Shown here: positions 24,301 through 32,139 of the stretch, in pieces
How the letters are laid out: each line of letters begins with the position of its first letter
Numbering within the stretch: the stretch's first letter is position 1
Source of the DNA: Streptomyces sp. CB09001
Lineage (GTDB): Bacteria; Actinomycetota; Actinomycetes; Streptomycetales; Streptomycetaceae
DNA: 64,000 nt
Direction: 5' to 3'
Assembly: GCF_003369795.1 (NCBI RefSeq)
Contig: NZ_CP026730.1
Location: forward strand, 6,005,001 to 6,069,000
Program-made: the position numbers and the translations under genes
Notes under the pieces: generated by a model
Told to the model about the DNA's origin: nothing
The model's database searches: none
The model's input: the letters and a program-made list of their open reading frames with translations, nothing else

Positions 24301-25535
24301 ACGAACGCGTTGGTGAACTTCCCCGCCGGGTCCAGCGCCCCGGTCAGCGCCCCGAAGTCGGCCAGCCGCGGGTACAGCGCGCGCAGCTCGCCCGCCGGGA
24401 CGGTGAACACCTTCCCCCAGTGCGGGCGGGCCGCGAAGGGGGCGAGGGCCTCCTCCAGCCGCCGCACCACCGGCAGCACCGCCGCCGTGTCCTCGACCCA
24501 GGTGAAGTGCGCCGCCACGGTGTCCCGGCCGTAGGAAGGGCTCAGCCACTGCTCGTCCGCGGCGACCGTACGGATCTCACAGGTCTGCAGCACCGGCGCG
24601 ATCGTCTCCCGTATGGCGTCCATCGCGTGCAGGGCGGCCAGGGCGTGCTCCCGGGGCATCAGGTACTCCGACTGCAGCTCCGCACCGCTGCTGGGCGTGA
24701 ACTCCGCGCGGAAGTGCGGCAGCCGCTCGTGCCAGGGCCCCGGCACCCCGAACTGCTCCGTGCAGTTGACCGCGGGCATGCCCGGCACCGGATGCATCTT
24801 CTCGGCGGCGGCCTCCGCGTACGGGAAGCCGTCCAGCGGCCGGTCGGTGCGCCGCTTCAGCCACACCTGCCGGAAGCCGGGCTCCCGCCAGTCGGTGAAC
24901 AGACTCACGCTGTACGCCGCCGCCATCACCGTCTCGAACGTCGCCGTGTCCAGCCCCGCCAGCGGCAGCTCGGTGAAGACGTGCTGCTCCACCTCGTAGG
25001 CGGGCTCCAGGTCGAGCGTGAGCGAGGTCACCACGCCCAGCGCGCCGAGCGAGGTCACCGCCCCGGCGAACCTCTCCTCGCCCCGGGCCACGGTCACCGT
25101 CGAACCGTCCGCGGTGACCAGCTCCACCTCGCGCACCACGGAGGCCAGCGAACCGTTGCCCACCCCGGAACCGTGGGTGCCGGTGGCCACCGACCCGGCG
25201 ACCGAGATGTGCGGCAGCGAGGCCATGTTCGCCAGCGCGAGGCCCCGCGCGTGCACCACCCGGGCCAGCTCGGCGTACCGCACGCCGCCACCGACCCGCA
25301 CCGTACGGGCCGCGGTGTCCACGTCCACCACGGACGGCAGGTCCGCCAGCGACAGCAGGACGCCGCCGTCGCCCGGCTCGGCGATCTCGTTGAAGGAATG
25401 CCCGCTGCCCAGCACCCGCACCCTGGCGCTGTCCGCCACCAGGGCCCGCAGCGCGTCCAGGGAGCGCGGCCGCAGCAGTTCCTTGGCCGTGTACGTGATG
25501 TTGCCGGCCCAGTTGGTCACCGTGATGTCGCTCAT
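24279..25535 (-). CDS. aldO: alditol oxidase (xylitol/sorbitol oxidase)
   Basis: A 418-residue FAD enzyme that oxidises the C1 hydroxyl of alditols such as xylitol and sorbitol, making the aldose and hydrogen peroxide. It matches, from memory, nearly residue for residue the characterised AldO of S. coelicolor, including exact length. H46 in VLGSGHSFNE is the site of covalent FAD attachment in this family; the FAD-binding stretch HISVAGSVATGTHGSG is intact. Cytoplasmic. The ATG at 25535 gives the known N-terminus MSDITVTNWAGN. Divergent from the radical SAM gene. Confidence 0.95.
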   Translation of the reverse strand: MSDITVTNWAGNITYTAKELLRPRSLDALRALVADSARVRVLGSGHSFNEIAEPGDGGVLLSLADLPSVVDVDTAARTVRVGGGVRYAELARVVHARGLALANMASLPHISVAGSVATGTHGSGVGNGSLASVVREVELVTADGSTVTVARGEERFAGAVTSLGALGVVTSLTLDLEPAYEVEQHVFTELPLAGLDTATFETVMAAAYSVSLFTDWREPGFRQVWLKRRTDRPLDGFPYAEAAAEKMHPVPGMPAVNCTEQFGVPGPWHERLPHFRAEFTPSSGAELQSEYLMPREHALAALHAMDAIRETIAPVLQTCEIRTVAADEQWLSPSYGRDTVAAHFTWVEDTAAVLPVVRRLEEALAPFAARPHWGKVFTVPAGELRALYPRLADFGALTGALDPAGKFTNAFVRGVLQG

Positions 25536-25641
25536 AGCGCGGAAACCTACCCGGCGCGCCTGGAGGGGCCCCGGGCGGGAAGCCTCTCCCGCGGGGGCAT
25601 ACCGTGAGAAGTCGAACGCCGGACCCGGGAGGAGACACGGG

Positions 25642-26961
25642 ATGGACAGCCGTACCGCGCTGGTCGAGGATCTGATGGAGCGGTTCCCGCACGTACCGCG
25701 CGAGGCCGTCTTCAAGGAGGACCTGCTGCGCGGCGGTGTCGCCTTCGACCCCTCCGCCCTCAGCGACAATGAGGACGGCGAGGTCAAGCCGAAGTCGTAC
25801 TTCATCTTCTCCTTCGACCACGGCACCCTGCCCGAGCTGGGCGAGGCCGCCCTGCGCCGCCCGCCCGAGGAGATCATCCTCACCGGCGGCCCCTACGACC
25901 TGCGCCGCACCGTCGTCTCGGTCCGCGTGAACCCGGCCTCCCCCTACCGCGTCGCCGCGAACGGGGACGGTGTCCTCGGTCTCTACCTGGACGGCAAACG
26001 GATCGCCGACGTCGGTGTGCCGCCCATGCCCGAGTACTACCGGCACAAGCTCTCCAACGGGAAGTCGGTCATGGAGGTGGCCCCGACCATCCAGTGGGGC
26101 TACCTGATCTACCTGACCGCGTTCCGCGTCTGCCAGTACTTCGGCGCCAAGGAGGAGTGCCAGTACTGCGACATCAACCACAACTGGCGCCAGCACAAGG
26201 CGGCGGGCCGGCCGTATACGGGCGTGAAGGACGTCGACGAGGTCCTCGAGGCGCTGGAGATCATCGACAAGTACGACACCGCCAGGATCTCCACCGCGTA
26301 CACGCTCACCGGCGGCGCGATCACCTCGAAGGTCCAGGGTCTCGACGAGGCCGACTTCTACGGGCGGTACGCCAAGGCCATCGAGGAGCACTTCCCCGGC
26401 CGCTGGATCGGCAAGGTCGTCGCCCAGGCCCTGCCCAAGCCGGACGTCCAGCGCTTCAAGGACTACGGCGTGCAGATCTACCACCCCAACTTCGAGGTGT
26501 GGGACGAGTACCTGTTCAAGATGTACTGCCCCGGCAAGGAGCGGTACGTCGGCCGCGACGAGTGGCACAAGCGCATCCTGGACTCCACCGAGGTCTTCGG
26601 CGCCCGCAACGTCATCCCCAACTTCGTCGCGGGCGTGGAGATGGCCGAGCCCTTCGGCTTCAAGACCGTCGACGAGGCCATCGCGTCCACCACCGAGGGC
26701 CTGCGCTTCTTCATGTCGCACGGCATCACGCCCCGCTTCACCACCTGGTGCCCCGAGCCCACCACCCCGCTGGGCAAGACCAACCCCGACGGCGCCCCGC
26801 TGGAGTACCACATCCGGCTGCTCCAGGCCTACCGCCAGACCATGGAGGACTTCGGCCTCTCCTCGCCCCCCGGCTACGGCCCGCCCGGCGCCGGCAACGC
26901 GGTCTTCTCGGTCAGCTCCTTCATGGACAGCCTGCCGGAGGACGCGGCCGTCGAGGTGTGA
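25642..26961 (+). CDS. radical SAM protein with unusual cluster spacing
   Basis: A 439-residue protein with GGAGGAG before its ATG. The cluster cysteines read C164-x8-C173-x2-C176 (VCQYFGAKEECQYCD) instead of the usual Cx3Cx2C; a downstream TGGAIT could be the SAM-contacting strand. Other strong blocks are YHPNFEVWDE and TTWCPEPTTPLGKTNP. The overall fold and the CQYCD end fit a radical SAM enzyme, but substrate and reaction are unknown. No partner enzyme is adjacent; a 23-residue ORF follows it. Confidence 0.75.
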   Translation: MDSRTALVEDLMERFPHVPREAVFKEDLLRGGVAFDPSALSDNEDGEVKPKSYFIFSFDHGTLPELGEAALRRPPEEIILTGGPYDLRRTVVSVRVNPASPYRVAANGDGVLGLYLDGKRIADVGVPPMPEYYRHKLSNGKSVMEVAPTIQWGYLIYLTAFRVCQYFGAKEECQYCDINHNWRQHKAAGRPYTGVKDVDEVLEALEIIDKYDTARISTAYTLTGGAITSKVQGLDEADFYGRYAKAIEEHFPGRWIGKVVAQALPKPDVQRFKDYGVQIYHPNFEVWDEYLFKMYCPGKERYVGRDEWHKRILDSTEVFGARNVIPNFVAGVEMAEPFGFKTVDEAIASTTEGLRFFMSHGITPRFTTWCPEPTTPLGKTNPDGAPLEYHIRLLQAYRQTMEDFGLSSPPGYGPPGAGNAVFSVSSFMDSLPEDAAVEV

Positions 26962-27028
26962 GCGGACGGTTCGTGGATATTGGGTGGCGCGTCCCCTGGG
27001 CGCGCGACTAAGGTGACCGATGTTCGAG

Positions 27029-27049
27029 CGGCGGCCCCACCGGCCGCCG
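27029..27049 (+). terminator. stem-loop with U tract between the radical SAM gene and the 23-residue ORF
   Basis: Arms CGGCGGCC and GGCCGCCG with a 5-base loop, followed by GGGGTTTT. Could terminate the radical SAM transcript or attenuate transcription into the small ORF and rsgA. Confidence 0.5.
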
Positions 27050-27079
27050 ACAGGGGTTTTGCCGAGGAGGTGTCGACCA

Positions 27080-27151
27080 ATGGCTGTCACTGTGACGGGC
27101 GCTGCCCGCATCCAGGAGTCCATCGAGTCCACCTCCGTGGCCACCGGCTGA
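27080..27151 (+). CDS. possible 23-residue peptide
   Basis: A short ORF with a very good ribosome site (GAGGAGGTG, 8 bases before the ATG), encoding MAVTVTGAARIQESIESTSV and three more residues. It lies between the radical SAM gene and rsgA and ends 54 bases before rsgA. It could be a leader peptide or an independent small protein; a link to the radical SAM enzyme is speculation. It contains no Cys or Trp. Confidence 0.4.
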   Translation: MAVTVTGAARIQESIESTSVATG

Positions 27152-27205
27152 TCTCAGCCGCTCCCTGAGTCCTCGCGCCGGGGCCGCACCCTGAAGGGTC
27201 ACCCC

Positions 27206-28309
27206 TTGACTTCCACGTCTTCCACCTCCGACTACTCCGCCCTGTCCTCCTACGGCTGGGACGACGCGTGGGCCGACGCGTTCGCGCCGTACGCCGCCGA
27301 AGGGCTGCTGCCCGGCCGGGTCGTCCGCGTCGACCGCGGGCAGTGCGACGTCGTCACCGCGGACGGCCTCGTGCGGGCCGACACCGCGTTCGTCACCCCC
27401 AACGACCCGCTGCTGGTGGTCTGCACCGGCGACTGGGTCGCCGTCGACCCCGAGGGCGGCAACCCGCGCTACGTACGGACGTATCTGCCGCGCCGTACCG
27501 CCTTCGTGCGCTCCACCTCCTCCAAGCGGTCCGAGGGGCAGATCCTCGCGGCCAACGTCGACCAGGCGATCGTCGCCGTGTCGCTCGCGGCCGAGCTGGA
27601 CCTGGCCCGGATCGAACGCTTCCTCGCCCTCGCCTGGGAATCGGGGGCGCAGCCCGTGGTCGTCCTCACCAAGGCCGACCTCGTGCCCGACCCGGTGACC
27701 CTGGCGTACCTCGTCCAGGACGTGGAGACCGCCGCGCCCGGCGTGCCGGTGCTGTCCGTCAGCGCCGCGCAGGGCGAAGGGCTCGACGTGCTCGCCGCCG
27801 TCGTCTCCGGGGGCACCGCGGTGCTGCTCGGACAGTCCGGCGCCGGGAAATCCACCCTCGCCAACGCGCTGCTCGGCGAGGACGTCATGGACGTCCAGGC
27901 CATCCGCGACGTCGACGGCAAGGGCCGGCACACCACCACCACCCGCAACCTCCTCGCCATGCCCGGCGGGGGCGTGCTGATCGACACCCCGGGGCTGCGG
28001 GGCGTCGGGCTGTGGGACGCGGGCAGTGGGGTGGACCAGGTGTTCGCCGAGATCGCGGAGCTGGCCGAGGAGTGCCGGTTCCACGACTGCGCCCACGAGA
28101 GCGAGCCGGGCTGTGCCGTGCTCGCCGCCATCGACAGCGGCGAGCTGCCGGAGCGGCGGCTGGAGAGCTACCGCAAGCTCATCCGGGAGAACCAGCGCAT
28201 CGTCGCCAAGACCGACGCCCGAATGCGGGCCGAGATCCGCAAGGAGTGGAAGCGGCGGGGCGCCATCGGCAAGGCGGCGATGGAGGCCAAGAGGAGCGGC
28301 CTGCGGTAG
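27206..28309 (+). CDS. rsgA: ribosome small-subunit-dependent GTPase A
   Basis: A 367-residue circularly permuted GTPase that matures the 30S subunit. G4 (LTKADL) precedes G1 (GQSGAGKS, near residue 210) and G3 (DTPGLRG), the order that defines the family. A zinc knuckle is present (CRFHDCAHESEPGC). TTG start with AAGGG upstream; no ATG or GTG gives a better N-terminus. Followed, after 72 bases, by the alkylation-repair pair. Confidence 0.93.
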   Translation: MTSTSSTSDYSALSSYGWDDAWADAFAPYAAEGLLPGRVVRVDRGQCDVVTADGLVRADTAFVTPNDPLLVVCTGDWVAVDPEGGNPRYVRTYLPRRTAFVRSTSSKRSEGQILAANVDQAIVAVSLAAELDLARIERFLALAWESGAQPVVVLTKADLVPDPVTLAYLVQDVETAAPGVPVLSVSAAQGEGLDVLAAVVSGGTAVLLGQSGAGKSTLANALLGEDVMDVQAIRDVDGKGRHTTTTRNLLAMPGGGVLIDTPGLRGVGLWDAGSGVDQVFAEIAELAEECRFHDCAHESEPGCAVLAAIDSGELPERRLESYRKLIRENQRIVAKTDARMRAEIRKEWKRRGAIGKAAMEAKRSGLR

Positions 28310-28381
28310 TCCGCCGGCCACTCCACCGTGATGTCCGATTTCCGCCAGCCCGGTCCGCCGGTCTGGCGGAGACTGGACGGC

Positions 28382-29803
28382 GTGACACAGACAGCGGAGC
28401 ACGAGAAGACGCGCGAGGACGTCCGGTACGAGGCCGTGCGGAGCCGGGACGCCCGGTTCGACGGCGCGTTCTTCTTCGCCGTCGAGACGACCGGCATCTA
28501 CTGCCGGCCCAGCTGCCCCGCGGTCACACCGAAGCGGCGCAACGTGCGGTTCTTCGCGACGGCCGCCGCCGCGCAGGGCTCGGGTTTCCGGGCCTGCCGG
28601 CGGTGCCGTCCCGACGCCGTGCCGGGCTCCGCGGACTGGAACGTCCGCGCCGACGTCGTCGGCCGGGCCATGCGGCTGATCGGTGACGGTGTCGTGGACC
28701 GGGAGGGCGTCGCCGGACTCGCCGGCCGGCTCGGCTACAGCGCCCGCCAGGTGCAGCGGCAGCTCACCGCCGAGGTGGGCGCCGGACCCGTGGCCCTCGC
28801 CCGCGCCCAGCGGGCGCACACCGCGCGGGTCCTGCTGCAGACCACCGGCCTGCCGGTCACCGAGATCGCCTTCGCGTCGGGGTTCGCCAGCGTGCGGCAG
28901 TTCAACGACACCGTCCGGGCCGTGTACGCGGCCACCCCCAGCGAACTGCGCGCCGCCGCCCCGGCCCGCGACCGGGCCGCCCGGCGCACGGCCACCCCCT
29001 CCGCCGGTGTCCCGCTGCGCCTCGCCCACCGCGGCCCCTACCAGCCCGGCCCCGTCTTCGACCTGCTCCAGCGGGAGGCCGTCGCCGGGGTGGAGGAGGT
29101 GAGCGGCGAAACCGGCCACCGCCTCTACCGGCGCACCCTGCGCCTGCCGTACGGCACCGGGATCGTCGCCGTCCAGGAGCGGCCGGGTCGGGCGGGTGCG
29201 GGCAGCGGCGGCTGGCTCGACGCCCGCCTCCACCTCACCGACCTGCGCGATCTGACCACCTCCGTACAACGGCTGCGACGGCTGTTCGACCTCGACGCCG
29301 ACCCGTACGCCGTCGACGAGCGGCTCGCCGCCGACCCCCGGCTCGCCCCGCTGGTCGCCGCCCGCCCCGGACTGCGCTCACCGGGCACCGCCGACCCCGA
29401 CGAACTGGCCGTGCGGGCCCTGGTGGGGCGCGCGGAGGCCGAGCGGCTCGTCCAGCGGTACGGCAAGGTGCTCGACGCGCCCTGCGGCACCCTCACCCAT
29501 CTCTTCCCCGAACCGGCCGTCCTCGCCGAGGCCGCGCCCGACGGCACCCCGGGCGTGCTCGCCGCCGCCCTCGCCGACGGCGCCGTACGCCTGGACCCGG
29601 GCGCCGACCGGGACGCGGCCGAACGCGCCCTGCTCGCTCTGCCCGGCCTGGACGCCCCTACCGTCGCCGTCGTGCGCACCCGCGCCCTCGGCGACCCGGA
29701 CGTCGCCCCGCCCGGCTCCGCCGTCCCCGACACCTGGCGCCCCTGGCGCTCGTACGCACTGAACCACCTGCGCGCAGCAGGAGAGTGGGAGAACGACCGA
29801 TGA
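28382..29803 (+). CDS. Ada-type DNA alkylation-repair regulator fused to an AlkA-like domain
   Basis: A 473-residue multidomain protein. The N-terminal Ada domain has the methyl-accepting and zinc cysteines (YCRPSCP, C41 and C45; RACRRC). An AraC-type DNA-binding domain follows (about residues 85-180) and then an AlkA-like glycosylase domain. The glycosylase end looks damaged: the helix-hairpin-helix LPGIGPWTA reads LPGLDAPTV, and the segment that carries the catalytic Asp in AlkA is shortened before the conserved WRPWRSYAL. It may sense methylation and activate transcription more than excise bases. GTG 28382 follows GGAG. Confidence 0.85.
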   Translation: MTQTAEHEKTREDVRYEAVRSRDARFDGAFFFAVETTGIYCRPSCPAVTPKRRNVRFFATAAAAQGSGFRACRRCRPDAVPGSADWNVRADVVGRAMRLIGDGVVDREGVAGLAGRLGYSARQVQRQLTAEVGAGPVALARAQRAHTARVLLQTTGLPVTEIAFASGFASVRQFNDTVRAVYAATPSELRAAAPARDRAARRTATPSAGVPLRLAHRGPYQPGPVFDLLQREAVAGVEEVSGETGHRLYRRTLRLPYGTGIVAVQERPGRAGAGSGGWLDARLHLTDLRDLTTSVQRLRRLFDLDADPYAVDERLAADPRLAPLVAARPGLRSPGTADPDELAVRALVGRAEAERLVQRYGKVLDAPCGTLTHLFPEPAVLAEAAPDGTPGVLAAALADGAVRLDPGADRDAAERALLALPGLDAPTVAVVRTRALGDPDVAPPGSAVPDTWRPWRSYALNHLRAAGEWENDR

Positions 29804-30360
29804 CCACGAGCACGACCACGACCACGAGCACGAGCATCCCCGTCGAGACGTACTGGCACGAGGTCGACAGCCCCGTCGGGCGGCTGCTCCTCACCGCCGC
29901 CTCCGACGGCGCGCTCACCTCCCTCTCCGTGCCCGGGCAGAAGGGCGGCCGGACCGTCCGGGACGGGTGGCGGCCCGACGCCGGGCCCTTCCGGGCGGCC
30001 GAGGAGCAGCTCGGCGCCTACTTCGCCGGGGAGCTGACGGAGTTCTCGCTGCCGCTGCGCGCGGAGGGCACCGCCTTCCGGGAGCGGGTGTGGGCCGCCC
30101 TGGACGACGTGCCCTACGGGGCGACGACGACATACGGCGAGATCGCCGCGCGCATCGGCGCCTCGCGGCCCGCGGTACGCGCCGTCGGGGGCGCGATCGG
30201 CGCGAATCCGCTGCTGATCCTGCGCCCCTGCCACCGGGTGATCGGCGCCGACGGCTCCCTGACCGGGTACGCGGGCGGACTGGAACGCAAGACGCGGCTG
30301 CTGTCGCTGGAGGGCGCCCCGCTCAGCCGGCCAGCACCGCTCCCAGCCACGCCCCGGTGA
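29800..30360 (+). CDS. ogt: methylated-DNA--[protein]-cysteine S-methyltransferase
   Basis: A 186-residue suicide DNA-repair protein that moves methyl from O6-methylguanine to its own cysteine. The active-site motif RPCHRVIG is present near residue 143, with the DNA-binding helix region TTTYGEIAARIGASRPAVRAVG just before. The ATG overlaps the stop of the Ada-like gene, so the two are coexpressed. The N-terminal Ser/Thr run comes from a small DNA repeat and is probably disordered. The 3' end overlaps the convergent DUF456 gene by 38 bases. Confidence 0.93.
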   Translation: MTTSTTTTTSTSIPVETYWHEVDSPVGRLLLTAASDGALTSLSVPGQKGGRTVRDGWRPDAGPFRAAEEQLGAYFAGELTEFSLPLRAEGTAFRERVWAALDDVPYGATTTYGEIAARIGASRPAVRAVGGAIGANPLLILRPCHRVIGADGSLTGYAGGLERKTRLLSLEGAPLSRPAPLPATPR

Positions 30361-30805
30361 TCAGCAGGCAGGCGAACAGCTCGGTCAGCAGGTCGGCGCC
30401 GCCCTGGCGCATCGCCGTCCGCAGCGACGCCATCGCCTCGCCGTGCCGCCCCAGCCGCAGCCGCTCGGCGAGGTAGATGCCGCCCATGAAGCCGGGGATC
30501 GCGCCGAGCACGGGGACCAGGACGAAGCCGAGGACGGCGCCCGCGCCCGCGTACGCCGTCAGCCGGCGCATGGCCTCGTCCCGGCGTTTCCTGCGGGTCG
30601 GCAGTGCCCAGCGCACCGCCCGGGACAGCAGGAGCACGACGGTGGCGCCGACCAGGACCGCCCACGCGAGCGGCTGCGGATCCTTCAGCGCCCACCACAG
30701 GACCCCGGCCCACACCAGCCACGATCCCGGCACGCCGGGCAGCAGGACGCCGCACAGCCCGAGCAGAATGACCAGGCCGGCCAGCAGGAGGTCCCACGCT
30801 CCCAT
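30323..30805 (-). CDS. DUF456 membrane protein
   Basis: A 160-residue integral membrane protein with four or five helices. Glycine-rich helices are characteristic of DUF456 (LLPGVPGSWLVWAG near residue 22; GFVLVPVLGAIPGFMGG near residue 95). Function unknown. Its 3' end overlaps ogt on the opposite strand. Confidence 0.85.
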   Translation of the reverse strand: MGAWDLLLAGLVILLGLCGVLLPGVPGSWLVWAGVLWWALKDPQPLAWAVLVGATVVLLLSRAVRWALPTRRKRRDEAMRRLTAYAGAGAVLGFVLVPVLGAIPGFMGGIYLAERLRLGRHGEAMASLRTAMRQGGADLLTELFACLLITGAWLGAVLAG

Positions 30806-30866
30806 CTGTCCAGGGTGCAGGAGTCCGGCCCGGTTCGCAGAAGTCGGCCCGGTCGGCGAGGTCGGC

Positions 30867-31850
30867 TCAGTGCTTTCTGGCCACCCAGTCCCTCTCGTAG
30901 GCGTGCCAGCCCAGCTGGAGCCGGGTCGTGACCCCGGTCAGCTCCATCAGGCGCTTCACCCGCCGCTGCACGGTCCGCAGGCCCAGGTCGAGCTGCTTGG
31001 CCACGCTCGCGTCGGTCAGTCCGGCGAGCAGCAGGGAGAGGATCTCCAGATCGGTGCCGTCGGGGCCGTCGGGGGCCTGCTCGGTCACGCCGGAGGCACC
31101 CAGGCGCAGCGGGAGGGCGTCCCGCCACACGACCTCGAACAGGCCCGACAGCAGTTCGAGCAGGCCGCTGGAGTGCACCACCAGCGCGGCGGGCTCCGAG
31201 GAGCGCGCGGTGAGCGGGACCAGGGCGAGGGAGCGGTCGGCCACGATCAGCTTGGTCGGCACCCGGTCCACGACCCGGACCTGCTCGTCGCGGCCCAGCG
31301 CGGCGGTCAGCTCGGTGATGCCGGTCGGCAGGTCGAGGACCGACCGCTCGACCACCACCCGGTAGCGGACACCGCGCCCGGTGGCCTGTTCCTCCGCGTC
31401 GTTCTCCATGCCGGTCACGGCCACCGGCTTGTCGGTGACCAGCGCGCACACCTCGTCGCCGGCGCCGAGCTGGAGCTGGAGGAATCGCTGGGCGACGGCC
31501 CCGGCGCCGGTCACCACCTCCACCAGGTCGTGCACCGCGGGCTCGGCCGCCGCCGCCCGGTACTCCTCCGCCAGCAGCGCCGCCGCCAGCTCCGCCCGCT
31601 CCAGCTCGTGCCGCTGCTGGGTGAGCAGGGCGCCCAGCGCGACGCCCGGCGGGGCCGCGACCCAGCGTCCCGGGCGGGCCGAGGACTGGGCGGCGAGCCC
31701 GTTCTGCTCCAGCCGGCGCAGCGCGCGCTCGGTGTCCCGCTCGCCGAGCGCCAGCCGCCTGGCCAGATCCGGTACGTCTGCCGCGCCCACCGACACCAGC
31801 GCCCGGTACGCGGCCTCGTGCGTGTCCTCCAGCCCCAGCACTCCCAGCAT
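30867..31850 (-). CDS. TrmB-like N-terminus / LuxR-type regulator
   Basis: A 327-residue transcription factor. The N-terminal winged helix (residues 1-60, LGLEDTHEAAYRALVSVG and ALRRLEQNGL) resembles TrmB; the C-terminus has a LuxR-like helix-turn-helix (LSLLLAGLTDASVAKQLDLGLRTVQRRVKRLM). No receiver domain. The ATG at 31850 is preceded by GAGGGG. Divergent from the PP2C-like gene across 289 bases, which show no further gene. Target unknown. Confidence 0.85.
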   Translation of the reverse strand: MLGVLGLEDTHEAAYRALVSVGAADVPDLARRLALGERDTERALRRLEQNGLAAQSSARPGRWVAAPPGVALGALLTQQRHELERAELAAALLAEEYRAAAAEPAVHDLVEVVTGAGAVAQRFLQLQLGAGDEVCALVTDKPVAVTGMENDAEEQATGRGVRYRVVVERSVLDLPTGITELTAALGRDEQVRVVDRVPTKLIVADRSLALVPLTARSSEPAALVVHSSGLLELLSGLFEVVWRDALPLRLGASGVTEQAPDGPDGTDLEILSLLLAGLTDASVAKQLDLGLRTVQRRVKRLMELTGVTTRLQLGWHAYERDWVARKH

Positions 31851-32139
31851 CAGGTGTCGCCCCTCCCCAGAACCATGCCCACCTCCACCTGCGCGGACGC
31901 CCGTGGCGGAAAACGGCCACGGCGCAAAGCCGCCTCGGGACATCATCGCCGTACCGCCGGTCACTCTGCCAAGGTGGCGTCGCCGGGCGGTCCTCCCGTG
32001 GGGGGTGGGGCCGCTCGGCCGCCCCACCCCGCAGAACTGTTCGACGCGTCCCCCGACACGCCGCCCGGCGCACGCCGGCCCGCCCCGAATTTCCCGATGC
32101 CCCGTTTTCATCCGGGCCCATCGGTGGACAATCAGGAGC

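Noticed and set aside
27008..29269. 753-codon minus-strand open frame
   Set aside because: Antisense of rsgA and the Ada-like gene; no recognisable motif.
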